Shown: piece after piece, positions 1 through 6,209 of the stretch | Numbering within the stretch: the first letter of the stretch is position 1 | How the letters are laid out: each line of letters starts with the position of its first letter | Assembly (NCBI GenBank): GCA_023437745.1 | Contig: JAEZFI010000329.1 | Span: 1-22,587 of the forward strand | Direction: 5' to 3' | DNA length: 22,587 nt | Source: Actinomycetes bacterium | GTDB taxonomy: Bacteria; Actinomycetota; Acidimicrobiia; Acidimicrobiales; Microtrichaceae | Position numbers and translations under genes: made by a program | Notes under the pieces: generated by a model | What the model was told of the DNA's origin: nothing | The model's input: only the letters and a program-made list of their open reading frames with translations | Database searches by the model: none

Positions 1-41
1 CGACAGAACGGGAGGGTTCCGGGTCGGCCGGCGCAACGGGT

Positions 42-72
42 TTGCCATGCCCCGGGGCATTCCCGATACGAT
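42..72 (+). promoter_or_regulatory. possible promoter of the tRNA-Glu gene
   Basis: A TTGCCA box (42-47) and a TACGAT box (67-72) lie ahead of the tRNA, with the -10-like box 11 bases before its first base. The 19-base spacer is longer than ideal. A perfect 14-bp palindrome (47-60) fills most of the spacer. The promoter call is inference from position and motif. Confidence 0.35.
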
Positions 73-83
73 CGCTGGCCCTG

Positions 84-159
84 GCCCCCATCGTCTAGTG
101 GCCTAGGACACCACCCTCTCAAGGTGGCGGCACGGGTTCGAATCCCGTTGGGGGTACCA
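84..159 (+). tRNA. tRNA-Glu (anticodon CTC), CCA encoded
   Basis: The cloverleaf can be drawn by hand. The acceptor strand at 84-90 pairs with 149-155 (one G-T pair at the end). The anticodon stem CCACC/GGTGG encloses the loop CTCTCAA, giving anticodon CTC for glutamate. The T arm ACGGG-TTCGAAT-CCCGT is perfect. The discriminator is A156, followed by an encoded CCA at 157-159. The 3' half is overlapped on the other strand by the end of the recombinase gene, which marks the tRNA as the probable integration site of the neighbouring element. The tRNA looks intact and functional. Confidence 0.95.
119..159. other. candidate attachment junction (att) inside the tRNA-Glu 3' half
   Basis: The recombinase frame reads through this stretch and stops at the complement of 119-121, in the anticodon loop. 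tRNA 3' halves are classic integration targets, and an integrase gene ending inside one usually means the tRNA is an element/chromosome junction. Serine integrases share only a few bases of core between sites, so the exact crossover cannot be read here and no convincing second copy of the tRNA end was found. The site is inferred from gene arrangement. Confidence 0.5.
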
Positions 160-1807
160 ATGACTCGTCTTTCGAACCGGCGAGGGACGGCTGGGACCCA
201 GCGTTCCGGTCGGTCGAGCGAGTCGGGCACACCGTGCCGAGAATTTCCTGCCCTTCGGGTGCAACGACCGGATGGCGGTACAGCGCCTCGAACGGCTCCG
301 TCAGTTCGGTCGCCTCGACGCCTCCACGAGTGCCCACGAAGATCCGTTCGAAGAACGCCTGGTTGAATCGTCGGCGCGTGTCTGGGGGAGCGGCCCGGTA
401 GCTGCGGTGACAGTCGGCAGCGACCTCGACCGCTCGGGTCACCAGCGCTTCCACCTCATCGAGGTCGCTCGTCGCAATGTCCCGTAGCCGTTCAGCGTCA
501 TCAAGCTCGCGAGCGATACGGGTCTGTTCCGACTTGAGGAGATCGAGTGGGACCGCACCGGCGTAGTGCGCTTGCAGCAAAGAGTGACGCTCTCCGATGA
601 GCCGGTCGATTCGACGCTGTTGCTGTTCAGTCACGCGATCCGCGTCCTGACGATCATTGGCGAGCCGCCTCGACACCTCGGTCCTCGCTGCGTCGAGCGT
701 CGCCGGATCCAATTGGATCGACCGGTAGTGGTCCTCCACGGCGGCTTCCAGCGTCGCAACCGGGACGTATGGCTGGGTGCAGCCTGAACGGCGGCCCACG
801 CAGAAGTAGTAGGGGTAAATCCCGCCGTTTCCCTTCGCGTGCGCGTAGATGAGGCGGCTGTCGCACTCGGCGCACCACAAGCTGCCCCGCAGGTAGTGGC
901 GATGCCTCCGGGCTTTGCTGCCGGTGGTGTTTCTCGCGAGAACCTCCTGCACCTTTTCGAATGTCGCGCGGTCCACGATCGGCTCGTGGCGGCCCGGATA
1001 CTCGACCCCACGGAACCGCACCACGCCGACGTAGTAGGGGTTCGACAGCATGGCGCTGACCTTGGACAGGTGGACAGGCTTCGAGGGCTTCTTGGCGGTC
1101 GGCACCGACACCAGCCCACGTCGCTCCAGCTCGTCCGTGAGCTGTCGTGTCGACCACTCCTCGCTCGCGTACGCCTTGAACGCCCACTGGACGTGCGGCG
1201 CCCGCTCGGGGTCTACCTCCACCGTGGCGACGCCCCTCGGAGTGCCCTCCTGGGGCTTCCTCACGTTGAGGTAGCCGATGGGTGCACGACCCGGCGTGCC
1301 GCCTCGCTGCGCCTTCTGCTCCATGCCCTTCAGACATTCGGTCGCGAGATTGGTGCTGAAGTACTCGGCGATGCCGCTCATCACTGCGTGCAACAGCTTG
1401 CCAGCCGGGGTGTCGTCAACGTTCTCCGACACTGAGATCAGTTGCGCACTGGCCTGGCGGATCGCCATGCCGATACCAACGTCGTCGGCGCGGTTTCGAG
1501 CCAGTCGGTCGACCTTGTGCACGAACACGAAGTCAACGTCGCGCTCTCGTTGAAGCCGATCCAACATTGCCTTGAGTTCCGCTCGGTCCGCCGACTTGGC
1601 CGACTCGCCGCGGTCGGCGTACTCGTCGATGATGGTGACACCCATCGCTTCGGCTCTGTGGAAGCAGGCGTCTCGCTGGGCGGCGATCGAGAAGCCTTCC
1701 CCGTCGCCGTCGGTGCCGTCCTGAGCTGCGGTCGACACACGCAAGTAGAGAACCCCTGTCGGTCCGCCGGGGCGATTGCTCGATTGGTCGTGGTGAGTGT
1801 TGTTCAT
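119..1807 (-). CDS. large serine recombinase (site-specific integrase)
   Basis: This 562-aa protein should cut and rejoin DNA through a serine nucleophile to integrate or excise an element. The N-terminal resolvase domain carries YLRVST with Ser25 as predicted nucleophile and the DRLAR segment near residue 100. A recombinase domain follows (about 165-300), then a zinc ribbon with Cys312, Cys315, Cys336 and Cys343, a long charged coiled coil (about 375-460) and a short tail. This order and length are usual for large serine integrases. AGGAGG four bases before ATG 1807 supports the start, and that ATG overlaps the stop of the small upstream gene (ATGA), suggesting translational coupling. The last 12 residues (551-562) are encoded by the reverse strand of the tRNA-Glu gene, so the native C-terminus before integration was probably different. 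All catalytic and zinc residues I can check are present. Confidence 0.95.
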   Translation of the reverse strand: MNNTHHDQSSNRPGGPTGVLYLRVSTAAQDGTDGDGEGFSIAAQRDACFHRAEAMGVTIIDEYADRGESAKSADRAELKAMLDRLQRERDVDFVFVHKVDRLARNRADDVGIGMAIRQASAQLISVSENVDDTPAGKLLHAVMSGIAEYFSTNLATECLKGMEQKAQRGGTPGRAPIGYLNVRKPQEGTPRGVATVEVDPERAPHVQWAFKAYASEEWSTRQLTDELERRGLVSVPTAKKPSKPVHLSKVSAMLSNPYYVGVVRFRGVEYPGRHEPIVDRATFEKVQEVLARNTTGSKARRHRHYLRGSLWCAECDSRLIYAHAKGNGGIYPYYFCVGRRSGCTQPYVPVATLEAAVEDHYRSIQLDPATLDAARTEVSRRLANDRQDADRVTEQQQRRIDRLIGERHSLLQAHYAGAVPLDLLKSEQTRIARELDDAERLRDIATSDLDEVEALVTRAVEVAADCHRSYRAAPPDTRRRFNQAFFERIFVGTRGGVEATELTEPFEALYRHPVVAPEGQEILGTVCPTRSTDRNAGSQPSLAGSKDESLVPPTGFEPVPPP

Positions 1808-2136
1808 GATTCCTCCTGGTCGCTGTGATCTGTCTGCTTCTTGGCGGGGTGACGGCGGCCTGATTGGTTGGGGCGGCTGGGTTCTCTTGAGCGGGTCGTT
1901 CCCGTCTCGCCGAGCGAAGCGAGGTCGATCAGCGCTCTGGCCAAGGCGGCGATGTCCGTAGCTTCTCGATGCTCGGGGCGGATGCGGACCTCGGCGAGCG
2001 CGCTCCGCTGCGGCTTCCGCGTTGCTGCCTGGCCCGAGCGAGGGTCCTGGGCGGACATCGGCGCGGGGGGCAGTTGGTTCGGTTCGAAGCTCTCAGCGGG
2101 GGATCCCACAGGGACATGAACGCACAGGCTGTGCAC
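1804..2136 (-). CDS. small hypothetical protein coupled to the recombinase
   Basis: The frame encodes up to 110 aa and ends in TGA inside the recombinase start codon (ATGA overlap), so the two genes are probably translated together. The middle (about 45-75) could form a helix with several Arg and Glu followed by DIAALARALIDLA, and the tail is hydrophilic and basic. I do not recognise the family. Two starts are possible: GTG 2136, which would be leaderless given the AT-rich -10-like box just upstream, or ATG 2058 (84 aa), which has no clear ribosome binding site. Its position suggests an accessory factor of the integrase or a regulator, but that is inference from context only. Confidence 0.6.
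   Translation of the reverse strand: MHSLCVHVPVGSPAESFEPNQLPPAPMSAQDPRSGQAATRKPQRSALAEVRIRPEHREATDIAALARALIDLASLGETGTTRSREPSRPNQSGRRHPAKKQTDHSDQEES
2122..2134. promoter_or_regulatory. 13-bp palindrome, candidate operator
   Basis: GCACAG-G-CTGTGC is a perfect 6+1+6 inverted repeat just inside GTG 2136 of the small minus-strand gene. A second palindrome, ACAAC-T-GTTGT, sits at 2181-2191 within the plus-strand promoter. Both fit dimeric regulator sites in the divergent control region. Which protein binds is unknown. Confidence 0.4.
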
Positions 2137-2144
2137 CTTTGCAA

Positions 2145-2173
2145 ATATCTTTTGTGTAGTTTGCGTTTGTCAC
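2145..2173 (-). promoter_or_regulatory. candidate promoter for the small gene plus recombinase
   Basis: On the minus strand GTGACA (2168-2173) and AGATAT (2145-2150) are separated by 17 bases. The predicted transcript would begin within a few bases of GTG 2136, so the mRNA may be leaderless. It overlaps the oppositely directed promoter for the gene at 2208. Motif-based inference. Confidence 0.45.
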
Positions 2174-2201
2174 AGACAGCACAACTGTTGTTTGGTACAG
2201 T
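2173..2201 (+). promoter_or_regulatory. candidate leaderless promoter for the coiled-coil/wHTH gene
   Basis: CAGACA (2173-2178) and TACAGT (2196-2201) are 17 bases apart, and the -10 box ends exactly six bases before ATG 2208. This is the actinobacterial TANNNT leaderless layout, and no Shine-Dalgarno sequence is present. Confidence 0.5.
2181..2191. promoter_or_regulatory. 11-bp palindrome in the -35/-10 spacer, candidate operator
   Basis: ACAAC-T-GTTGT is a perfect inverted repeat lying between the candidate -35 and -10 boxes of the gene starting at 2208. A repressor bound here would block that promoter. Only the sequence symmetry and the position support it. Confidence 0.35.
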
Positions 2202-2207
2202 CCACCC

Positions 2208-2708
2208 ATGAGCAGCTCCCCGACCGCTGACCTCACCGAGCGAGCGCCGGACGTCGTCGCCTTGGATGTGGCTCGCCTTCTCACCGACCGCGACAGACAG
2301 GAGCGCCGGGTGACGGCCGCGGAGAGGCGGCTCCAGGAAGCCCAGGCCGCGCTGGACCGCGAGAGGGCAGCCCTTGACCGCGAGAGGGCAGCCCTTGACC
2401 GACTCGGCGACGCGATCGACCTGCTTCGCACCTACGCCGACTCAACCGAGATCGGAAGGGATCCGTCGGAGAACGAGGACCTGCGGCCGCTTGCCAACGC
2501 CAACGGGGTGCAGGCCATCAAGCGATACGCGACCGACCACCCTGGCGAGACTGTGGGCCTATCGGAACTGGTGGAGGAACTCCGCGTGCACGGGTTCGCG
2601 GGTTCAACCAACTCGATCGCCGTTGCTCTGAGCAACCTGGTCAAGACCGGCAGCATCGTCCGCACAGCAAAGGGCGTGTATCAGTTTCCTCCGCTCGCTG
2701 AACCCTGA
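2208..2708 (+). CDS. coiled-coil protein with C-terminal winged-helix-like domain
   Basis: The product is 166 aa. Residues about 20-75 form a strong coiled coil with Leu/Ala heptads of the type LDRERAA, two of them encoded by an almost exact 21-bp tandem repeat (about 2352-2400). Residues about 100-165 look like a winged helix: a helix rich in Ala/Lys, VGLSELVEELRVHGF, a recognition-type helix with NSIAVALSNLVKTG, then a wing ending in GVYQF. The architecture suggests a DNA-binding dimer or oligomer. ATG 2208 is chosen because a TACAGT box lies six bases upstream; there is no Shine-Dalgarno. The gene is divergent from the recombinase unit, so it may control it or act as a directionality factor. 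That role is inference and no family is recognised. Confidence 0.75.
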   Translation: MSSSPTADLTERAPDVVALDVARLLTDRDRQERRVTAAERRLQEAQAALDRERAALDRERAALDRLGDAIDLLRTYADSTEIGRDPSENEDLRPLANANGVQAIKRYATDHPGETVGLSELVEELRVHGFAGSTNSIAVALSNLVKTGSIVRTAKGVYQFPPLAEP

Positions 2709-2750
2709 GCACCGAGCGCGCCATTCGGGCTCGCGACTAGGTCAAGCTCG

Positions 2751-2796
2751 CTTTCTAGCAGCGAAACTGCTGGGCTGTTGTTCCGTGGCTAGAAAG
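2751..2796. repeat. 9-bp inverted repeat spanning the XRE start codon
   Basis: The arms CTTTCTAGC (2751-2759) and GCTAGAAAG (2788-2796) are perfectly complementary and flank GTG 2785. A smaller hairpin, AGCAG-CGAAA-CTGCT (2757-2771), is nested inside. It could be an operator for the downstream regulator or an RNA hairpin limiting access to the start codon. Confidence 0.55.
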
Positions 2797-3036
2797 GCGA
2801 ACGACACCGATCTGCTGGCCTCGTTCGGCGAGCGGCTCCGGGACCTGCGGCTAGGGGCGGGAATGACGCAGCACGATCTCGCTGTCGGCGCTGATTTGCA
2901 TCGGACCTACGTCGGGCGCCTCGAACGGGGGCTTGTCAGCCCAACCCTCGACACATTGGTCAACCTCGCCGATGCACTTGGCGTCGATGCGGCGCGGTTG
3001 GTGGAGGGCCTGAGTGGCGCGGACGAGGCCGACTGA
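2785..3036 (+). CDS. small XRE-family helix-turn-helix regulator
   Basis: An 83-aa protein made almost wholly of one Cro/C1-type HTH domain. It contains FGERLRDLRLGAGMTQHDLA, the turn VGADLHRTYVGRLERG, and the closing helices SPTLDTLVNLADALGVD. Such proteins bind operators as dimers and often act as repressors in mobile elements. The GTG start is the only in-frame start ahead of the domain; no good ribosome binding site is visible. The inverted repeat covering the start codon suggests autoregulation. It lies 76 bases after the coiled-coil/wHTH gene on the same strand and may act as the element's repressor, which is inference. Confidence 0.85.
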   Translation: MARKANDTDLLASFGERLRDLRLGAGMTQHDLAVGADLHRTYVGRLERGLVSPTLDTLVNLADALGVDAARLVEGLSGADEAD

Positions 3037-3072
3037 CATCTGGCACAGTGGGGCCACTCCGCGACGCATTGG

Positions 3073-3549
3073 CTACTCTGGCGGTCGTTCACGACGGCTC
3101 CTGCGGCGTGTGGTCCGACTGGTTCGGCTGGTCAGGGGCCGTGAAGCTAGTGCGCCGCGCCAGTCATCGGATGACCCCGCGGTTCCTCGGCACGCCTCGC
3201 AGTGCTGCCACATCGCCAGCCCCGCGCAGCTGGGAGTGATGCACGGCATCGGGAACCAGAAGGCGGGGTGCTGATTGGCGATAGCCCAGCCGTGCACAGC
3301 GCCGGAGCAGAGCAGGCCCTCGACGTGGAACAGGTCAGCGGCGAGCAGCTCCTCGCCATGCAGCGCCTGGTCGTACGAGTCGACGGGATGAGGGATGCCC
3401 GTCTCCTCCTCGATGGACCGGTGGCTCTCTTCCAGGAGTTCTAGGATGTTGAGCGCGGGGTGTGTGCGACGGGCGTAGTCAACGAGCACGCGGTAGAGGG
3501 CAAACGCTCTGAGGTAGTCGTCGCGCCCTGCCGGGATTCGGATCTCCAT
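3073..3549 (-). CDS. hypothetical protein, 158 aa
   Basis: I do not recognise this family. GGGAGG (3555-3560) lies five bases before ATG 3549, a good ribosome binding site. Residues 1-105 look like a folded, helix-rich domain: an amphipathic start (YLRAFALYRVLVDYARR), an acidic helix (LNILELLEESHRSIEEE) and a Trp/Phe/Cys-containing stretch with HGWAIANQHPAFWF. The last 45 residues are Ser/Thr/Arg-rich and low complexity, so the original stop may have been lost and the tail may be read-through of non-coding DNA. A TTGACA box lies upstream on the minus strand (3604-3609) without a well-spaced -10. Confidence 0.6.
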   Translation of the reverse strand: MEIRIPAGRDDYLRAFALYRVLVDYARRTHPALNILELLEESHRSIEEETGIPHPVDSYDQALHGEELLAADLFHVEGLLCSGAVHGWAIANQHPAFWFPMPCITPSCAGLAMWQHCEACRGTAGSSDDWRGALASRPLTSRTSRTTRRRSRRERPPE

Positions 3550-3808
3550 GCTGGCCTCCCTCGCTCAGCCGGTTCTCCGAGGGGAGCATAAAAGTTCCCT
3601 CACTGTCAAGCGCCTTCTTCCCACCGCTTCACCGGCGGGCGCCCAGCTCGACACTGGTCCTCGCCATTGGACCGGGTGCAGTCAGGGGGCCAGGGCGCGC
3701 GCATGGCCTTGGTTTTCTCGCTCTTGCTCGTTCACGTGAAGCGACGACCAGGCGGTCCCGTCTGGCCTTCGCAAGCCATGTCCAGGCAAGTGGGCAGTTT
3801 GTTCGGAT

Positions 3809-4310
3809 GAGCTCGCCACCGGTGCGGGGCTGGTCGCGCTGATCCTCGCGTTCGGTGCAGTGTCCGGAGCGAGGTTCAACCCGGTCGTCACCATGGCCGC
3901 GGTCATCGACGGGGAACTCCGCGTGCGGGAGGCATCATCGGAGTGCATCGCTCAGGTCGCAGGCGGGGTCGTCGGCGCAATCCTCGCAAACCTCATGTTC
4001 GACCTCGGGGCGATCACCTGGGCGACCACCAGTCGGTCGTCGGCCTCTGTGTGGCTTGCCGAGGCAGTAGCGACCTTCGGCTTGCTCATCGTGATCCTCG
4101 GTGTCGTCCTCTCGACCCATGCCGACACGGTGACGTTCGCAGTCGCGGGCCACATCACTGCGGCCTACTGGTTCACGTCGTCAACCAGCTTCGCGAACCC
4201 GGCAGGTGACGATCGCCCGCATGTTCACCGACACATTTACAGGCATCGCACCGGCGTCGGTGCTGCCGTTCATCGCGGCGCAGTTTGTTGGATGGGCGGT
4301 CGCCGTCGCA
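3809..4310 (+). pseudogene. aquaporin/MIP-family channel, truncated and frameshifted
   Basis: Two reading frames together resemble the MIP channels often found with arsenic or metal resistance genes in actinobacteria. The first frame gives ELATGAGLVALILAFG, a first pore motif altered to NPV (SGARFNPVVTM), then transmembrane stretches ending in YWFTSSTSFANPA. One extra G at 4205/4206 shifts the frame. The next frame resumes exactly with VTIARMFTDTFTGIAPASV and ends in QFVGWAVAVA. The first transmembrane helix expected before residue ELATG is absent, the last few residues are replaced by unrelated sequence, and no start codon with a ribosome binding site precedes it. It is therefore a dead remnant, unless the frameshift is a sequencing error; the missing N-terminus argues against that. 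Confidence 0.8.
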
Positions 4311-4356
4311 CAACAGGACGCTCAGAAGTGGTGTGCCCTACTAGCGTCCCGCCACG

Positions 4357-4968
4357 GTGTCGGAACAAGCAGGACTCGACAAACTCTTCGCCTGGCTGCT
4401 CGCAGCGGGAACGACAGCCGTCACCGGCGCAGCGTTCATCCCCGAAGATGATGAGTCGCGGAAGTGGTGGATCTTCATTGGGGTAACTGGCTTCATCGCG
4501 GCAGCCGCAGTGAGTCTGTACGCCCACGGCATCAAGCGATTCTGGGCATGGCTCGATGCCCGCACCGCGGTCAAGGTTGCTGCGTCTCGGCGTAAGAGGA
4601 TCGAGGCCGATTCGTCCTACCCTGACCCGGCTGCCAGCCCTTCACCGACGGGCACTCTCACCATCGACGTTGCCTCGTACGGGATCGGGGAGCCGGAGTT
4701 CTGGACCGACGTAACCGAGAAGGTGCGGAACATGCTGGTGGGCAACCGCCTCTCGATCACCGCTTCGCACCACATTCTCGGCATCAAGGACCTGAAGCCG
4801 GGACAGGAGAAGCGCCTCGACATCGAGTGGTCCCTCGACGGCGTACCTCAGCAGAAGGTGTTCTTCGTCGAGGACACCGGCGCTTGCCTACCGCTCGGTG
4901 ACCGCAACGAGTGGGCCGCGCTGGTCTACTGGTACAACGGCGAGAAGCGCATCGGTCCGTCGCAGTAG
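4357..4968 (+). CDS. two-helix membrane protein with DUF3395-like C-terminal domain
   Basis: The product is 203 aa. Two hydrophobic helices (about 10-28 and 38-56) are joined by a short acidic loop, followed by a basic stretch and a Pro/Ser linker (85-98). From residue 100 comes a beta-rich domain with LTIDVASYG, a DVT motif, an NRLSI segment, LKPGQEKRLDIEW and a final Leu-Pro-Leu. That pattern resembles the DUF3395 domain also found at the end of some DnaJ-like proteins (from memory, not searched). With both helices in the membrane the domain would most likely lie in the cytoplasm. GTG 4357 is the first in-frame start after a stop at 4342; no ribosome binding site is clear. Function unknown. 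Confidence 0.7.
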   Translation: MSEQAGLDKLFAWLLAAGTTAVTGAAFIPEDDESRKWWIFIGVTGFIAAAAVSLYAHGIKRFWAWLDARTAVKVAASRRKRIEADSSYPDPAASPSPTGTLTIDVASYGIGEPEFWTDVTEKVRNMLVGNRLSITASHHILGIKDLKPGQEKRLDIEWSLDGVPQQKVFFVEDTGACLPLGDRNEWAALVYWYNGEKRIGPSQ

Positions 4969-5028
4969 TTCACACGGTGTCGGTCTGCACCAAAGAACCG
5001 CTCACTGCACCGTAATCCGGATAATGCC

Positions 5029-5059
5029 GTGCAAACCCCGTCCGATGGACGGGGTGCAC
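5029..5059. terminator. bidirectional hairpin between convergent genes
   Basis: ACCCCGTCC (5035-5043) pairs perfectly with GGACGGGGT (5047-5055) around a three-base loop. The helix continues with GTGC/GCAC beyond a two-base bulge. It lies between the convergent ends of the genes stopping at 4968 and 5092. There is no T tract, as is common for terminators in high-GC actinobacteria. Confidence 0.6.
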
Positions 5060-5091
5060 CCTAGGACGCGGTGTGAGTTCTGCGAGATGGG

Positions 5092-5973
5092 TCAGGCTGC
5101 GCTGCGACGATGGCGCTGCGTGGCAGCGACGAGGAGGCCACCAGCGACCAGCGCGACGGCACCGAGGTAGCCCAACTGGACCCCGCTCCCGGTCACGGCG
5201 AGGGGCGTCCCGGACACTGCGCCCCGCTGCCCGGAGGCTGGCGGTCGCACGGCGGTCGCTCCTAGTACGACCGGCGCCTCGGTGGTGGTTGTGGCCCCGC
5301 TCGTGGTTGGAGCGGCAGTCGTCGTGGTCACGTTGGCGATGGTGGTAGACCCGGCGACCGAGGTTGGGGTCGGCACCACTGACGTCGAGGTCGCAATCGT
5401 GGTCGTCGTGGTTGTCGCCTCGCACTCGTTTGAACCGAAGAACTGGAGTGCCGCGTTCGGCGTCAGAAGTGGTCCGTGCATGACGACGTCGGGATGGATC
5501 CAGTCGGGCGTGCCTTGCGTGTGCAGGTCGAACTGGACGCGCTCACAACCCTTGGCGAACGTCACGACTGTGGTGCCAGCGGTCTTTACCTCGAACGAGC
5601 GGACGGTGGCCAGCGTCTGAGGCCATGATCCGGAGTCGGGCATTTTGTAGATCGCTGCCTTGGCATCGACTGGGTCGCACAGATCGGCGGACAGTTGGAT
5701 CGTCACTACAAACGCTGCTTCAGTCTCGGCGGCAGTTACGGCCAAGGTCCCGTCGGCGAGGGACTGGCCCACGGGAACGCAGTCACCGGCAGCGCCGCTC
5801 GGCGTGAACTCGATGGTCACGTCGTTTGGCGATACGGCGCCGACGGGCGGCGCTGACGTCGCAAACGCCAGTAACAGGAGCGCCGCGAAGACGAATGGGA
5901 TCGCAACGTAGGCGTGGTGTCGCCCGGAATGCCCCGCGGCGGTTCGGTTATTCGATCTGCTGGTACCGATCAT
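5092..5973 (-). CDS. Thr-rich surface protein with LAxTG sortase sorting signal
   Basis: The 293-aa product starts with a basic segment and one hydrophobic helix (about 21-40) ending near VGA, a signal peptide. A compact extracellular domain follows (about 48-180) with several Cys residues (for example in AAGDCVP, ADLCDP, AKGCERV and SNECEA) that could form disulfides. A Thr/Pro/Ala-rich linker (about 182-235) leads to LAVTG (258-262), a hydrophobic helix and the basic tail QRHRR. This is the layout of a cell-wall sorting signal, and LAxTG is favoured by class E sortases. No sortase is in the window. GGAGGA five bases before ATG 5973 supports this start; an alternative ATG at 6027 overlaps the stop of the 61-aa frame. 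The extracellular domain is not recognised. Confidence 0.8.
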   Translation of the reverse strand: MIGTSRSNNRTAAGHSGRHHAYVAIPFVFAALLLLAFATSAPPVGAVSPNDVTIEFTPSGAAGDCVPVGQSLADGTLAVTAAETEAAFVVTIQLSADLCDPVDAKAAIYKMPDSGSWPQTLATVRSFEVKTAGTTVVTFAKGCERVQFDLHTQGTPDWIHPDVVMHGPLLTPNAALQFFGSNECEATTTTTTIATSTSVVPTPTSVAGSTTIANVTTTTAAPTTSGATTTTEAPVVLGATAVRPPASGQRGAVSGTPLAVTGSGVQLGYLGAVALVAGGLLVAATQRHRRSAA

Positions 5974-5978
5974 CGTTC

Positions 5979-5984
5979 TCCTCC
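5979..5984 (-). promoter_or_regulatory. ribosome binding site deciding the surface-protein start
   Basis: GGAGGA on the minus strand lies five bases before ATG 5973. It favours this start over the upstream ATG 6027, and it places the signal peptide close to the N-terminus. Confidence 0.6.
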
Positions 5985-6023
5985 ATGACGAGCTCCCCGC
6001 GGCGCCCGTACCCGACCTGAGCG

Positions 6024-6209
6024 TCATTCAGCCATCGGATGCGGATGGCAGCGGGGGTGGGAACCTCGCCGAGGAGAATCGAGCGTCGGTCTCGACTCGC
6101 CGCTCGCAACGGCCCGTTCGCCGGACTCCACCGATCGAGGGATGGAGTCCGGGAACAGGGCCCGCCGCAACTGCCACCTGGGATGGGATCCAGGCGACTC
6201 CTTCTTCAC
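6024..6209 (-). CDS. possible 61-aa peptide gene between radical SAM and surface protein
   Basis: The frame starts with GTG 6209, overlapping the radical SAM stop (GTGA), and ends with TGA inside the upstream ATG 6027 of the surface-protein frame (ATGA). Overlaps at both ends suggest coupled translation. The peptide is rich in Ser, Arg and Pro with a single Cys near its end (HPRCHPHPMAE) and a short hydrophobic patch around LRRALFPDSI. No known precursor motif is visible. Other frames are also open here, so this could be chance. If real, it is a candidate substrate or partner of the radical SAM enzyme. Confidence 0.35.
   Translation of the reverse strand: MKKESPGSHPRWQLRRALFPDSIPRSVESGERAVASGESRPTLDSPRRGSHPRCHPHPMAE

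Noticed and set aside
2588..2598. 11-base match (GCACGGGTTCG) to the tRNA-Glu T arm, considered as a second att site
   Set aside because: It lies inside the winged-helix coding region, is short, and the sequence beyond does not continue the tRNA.
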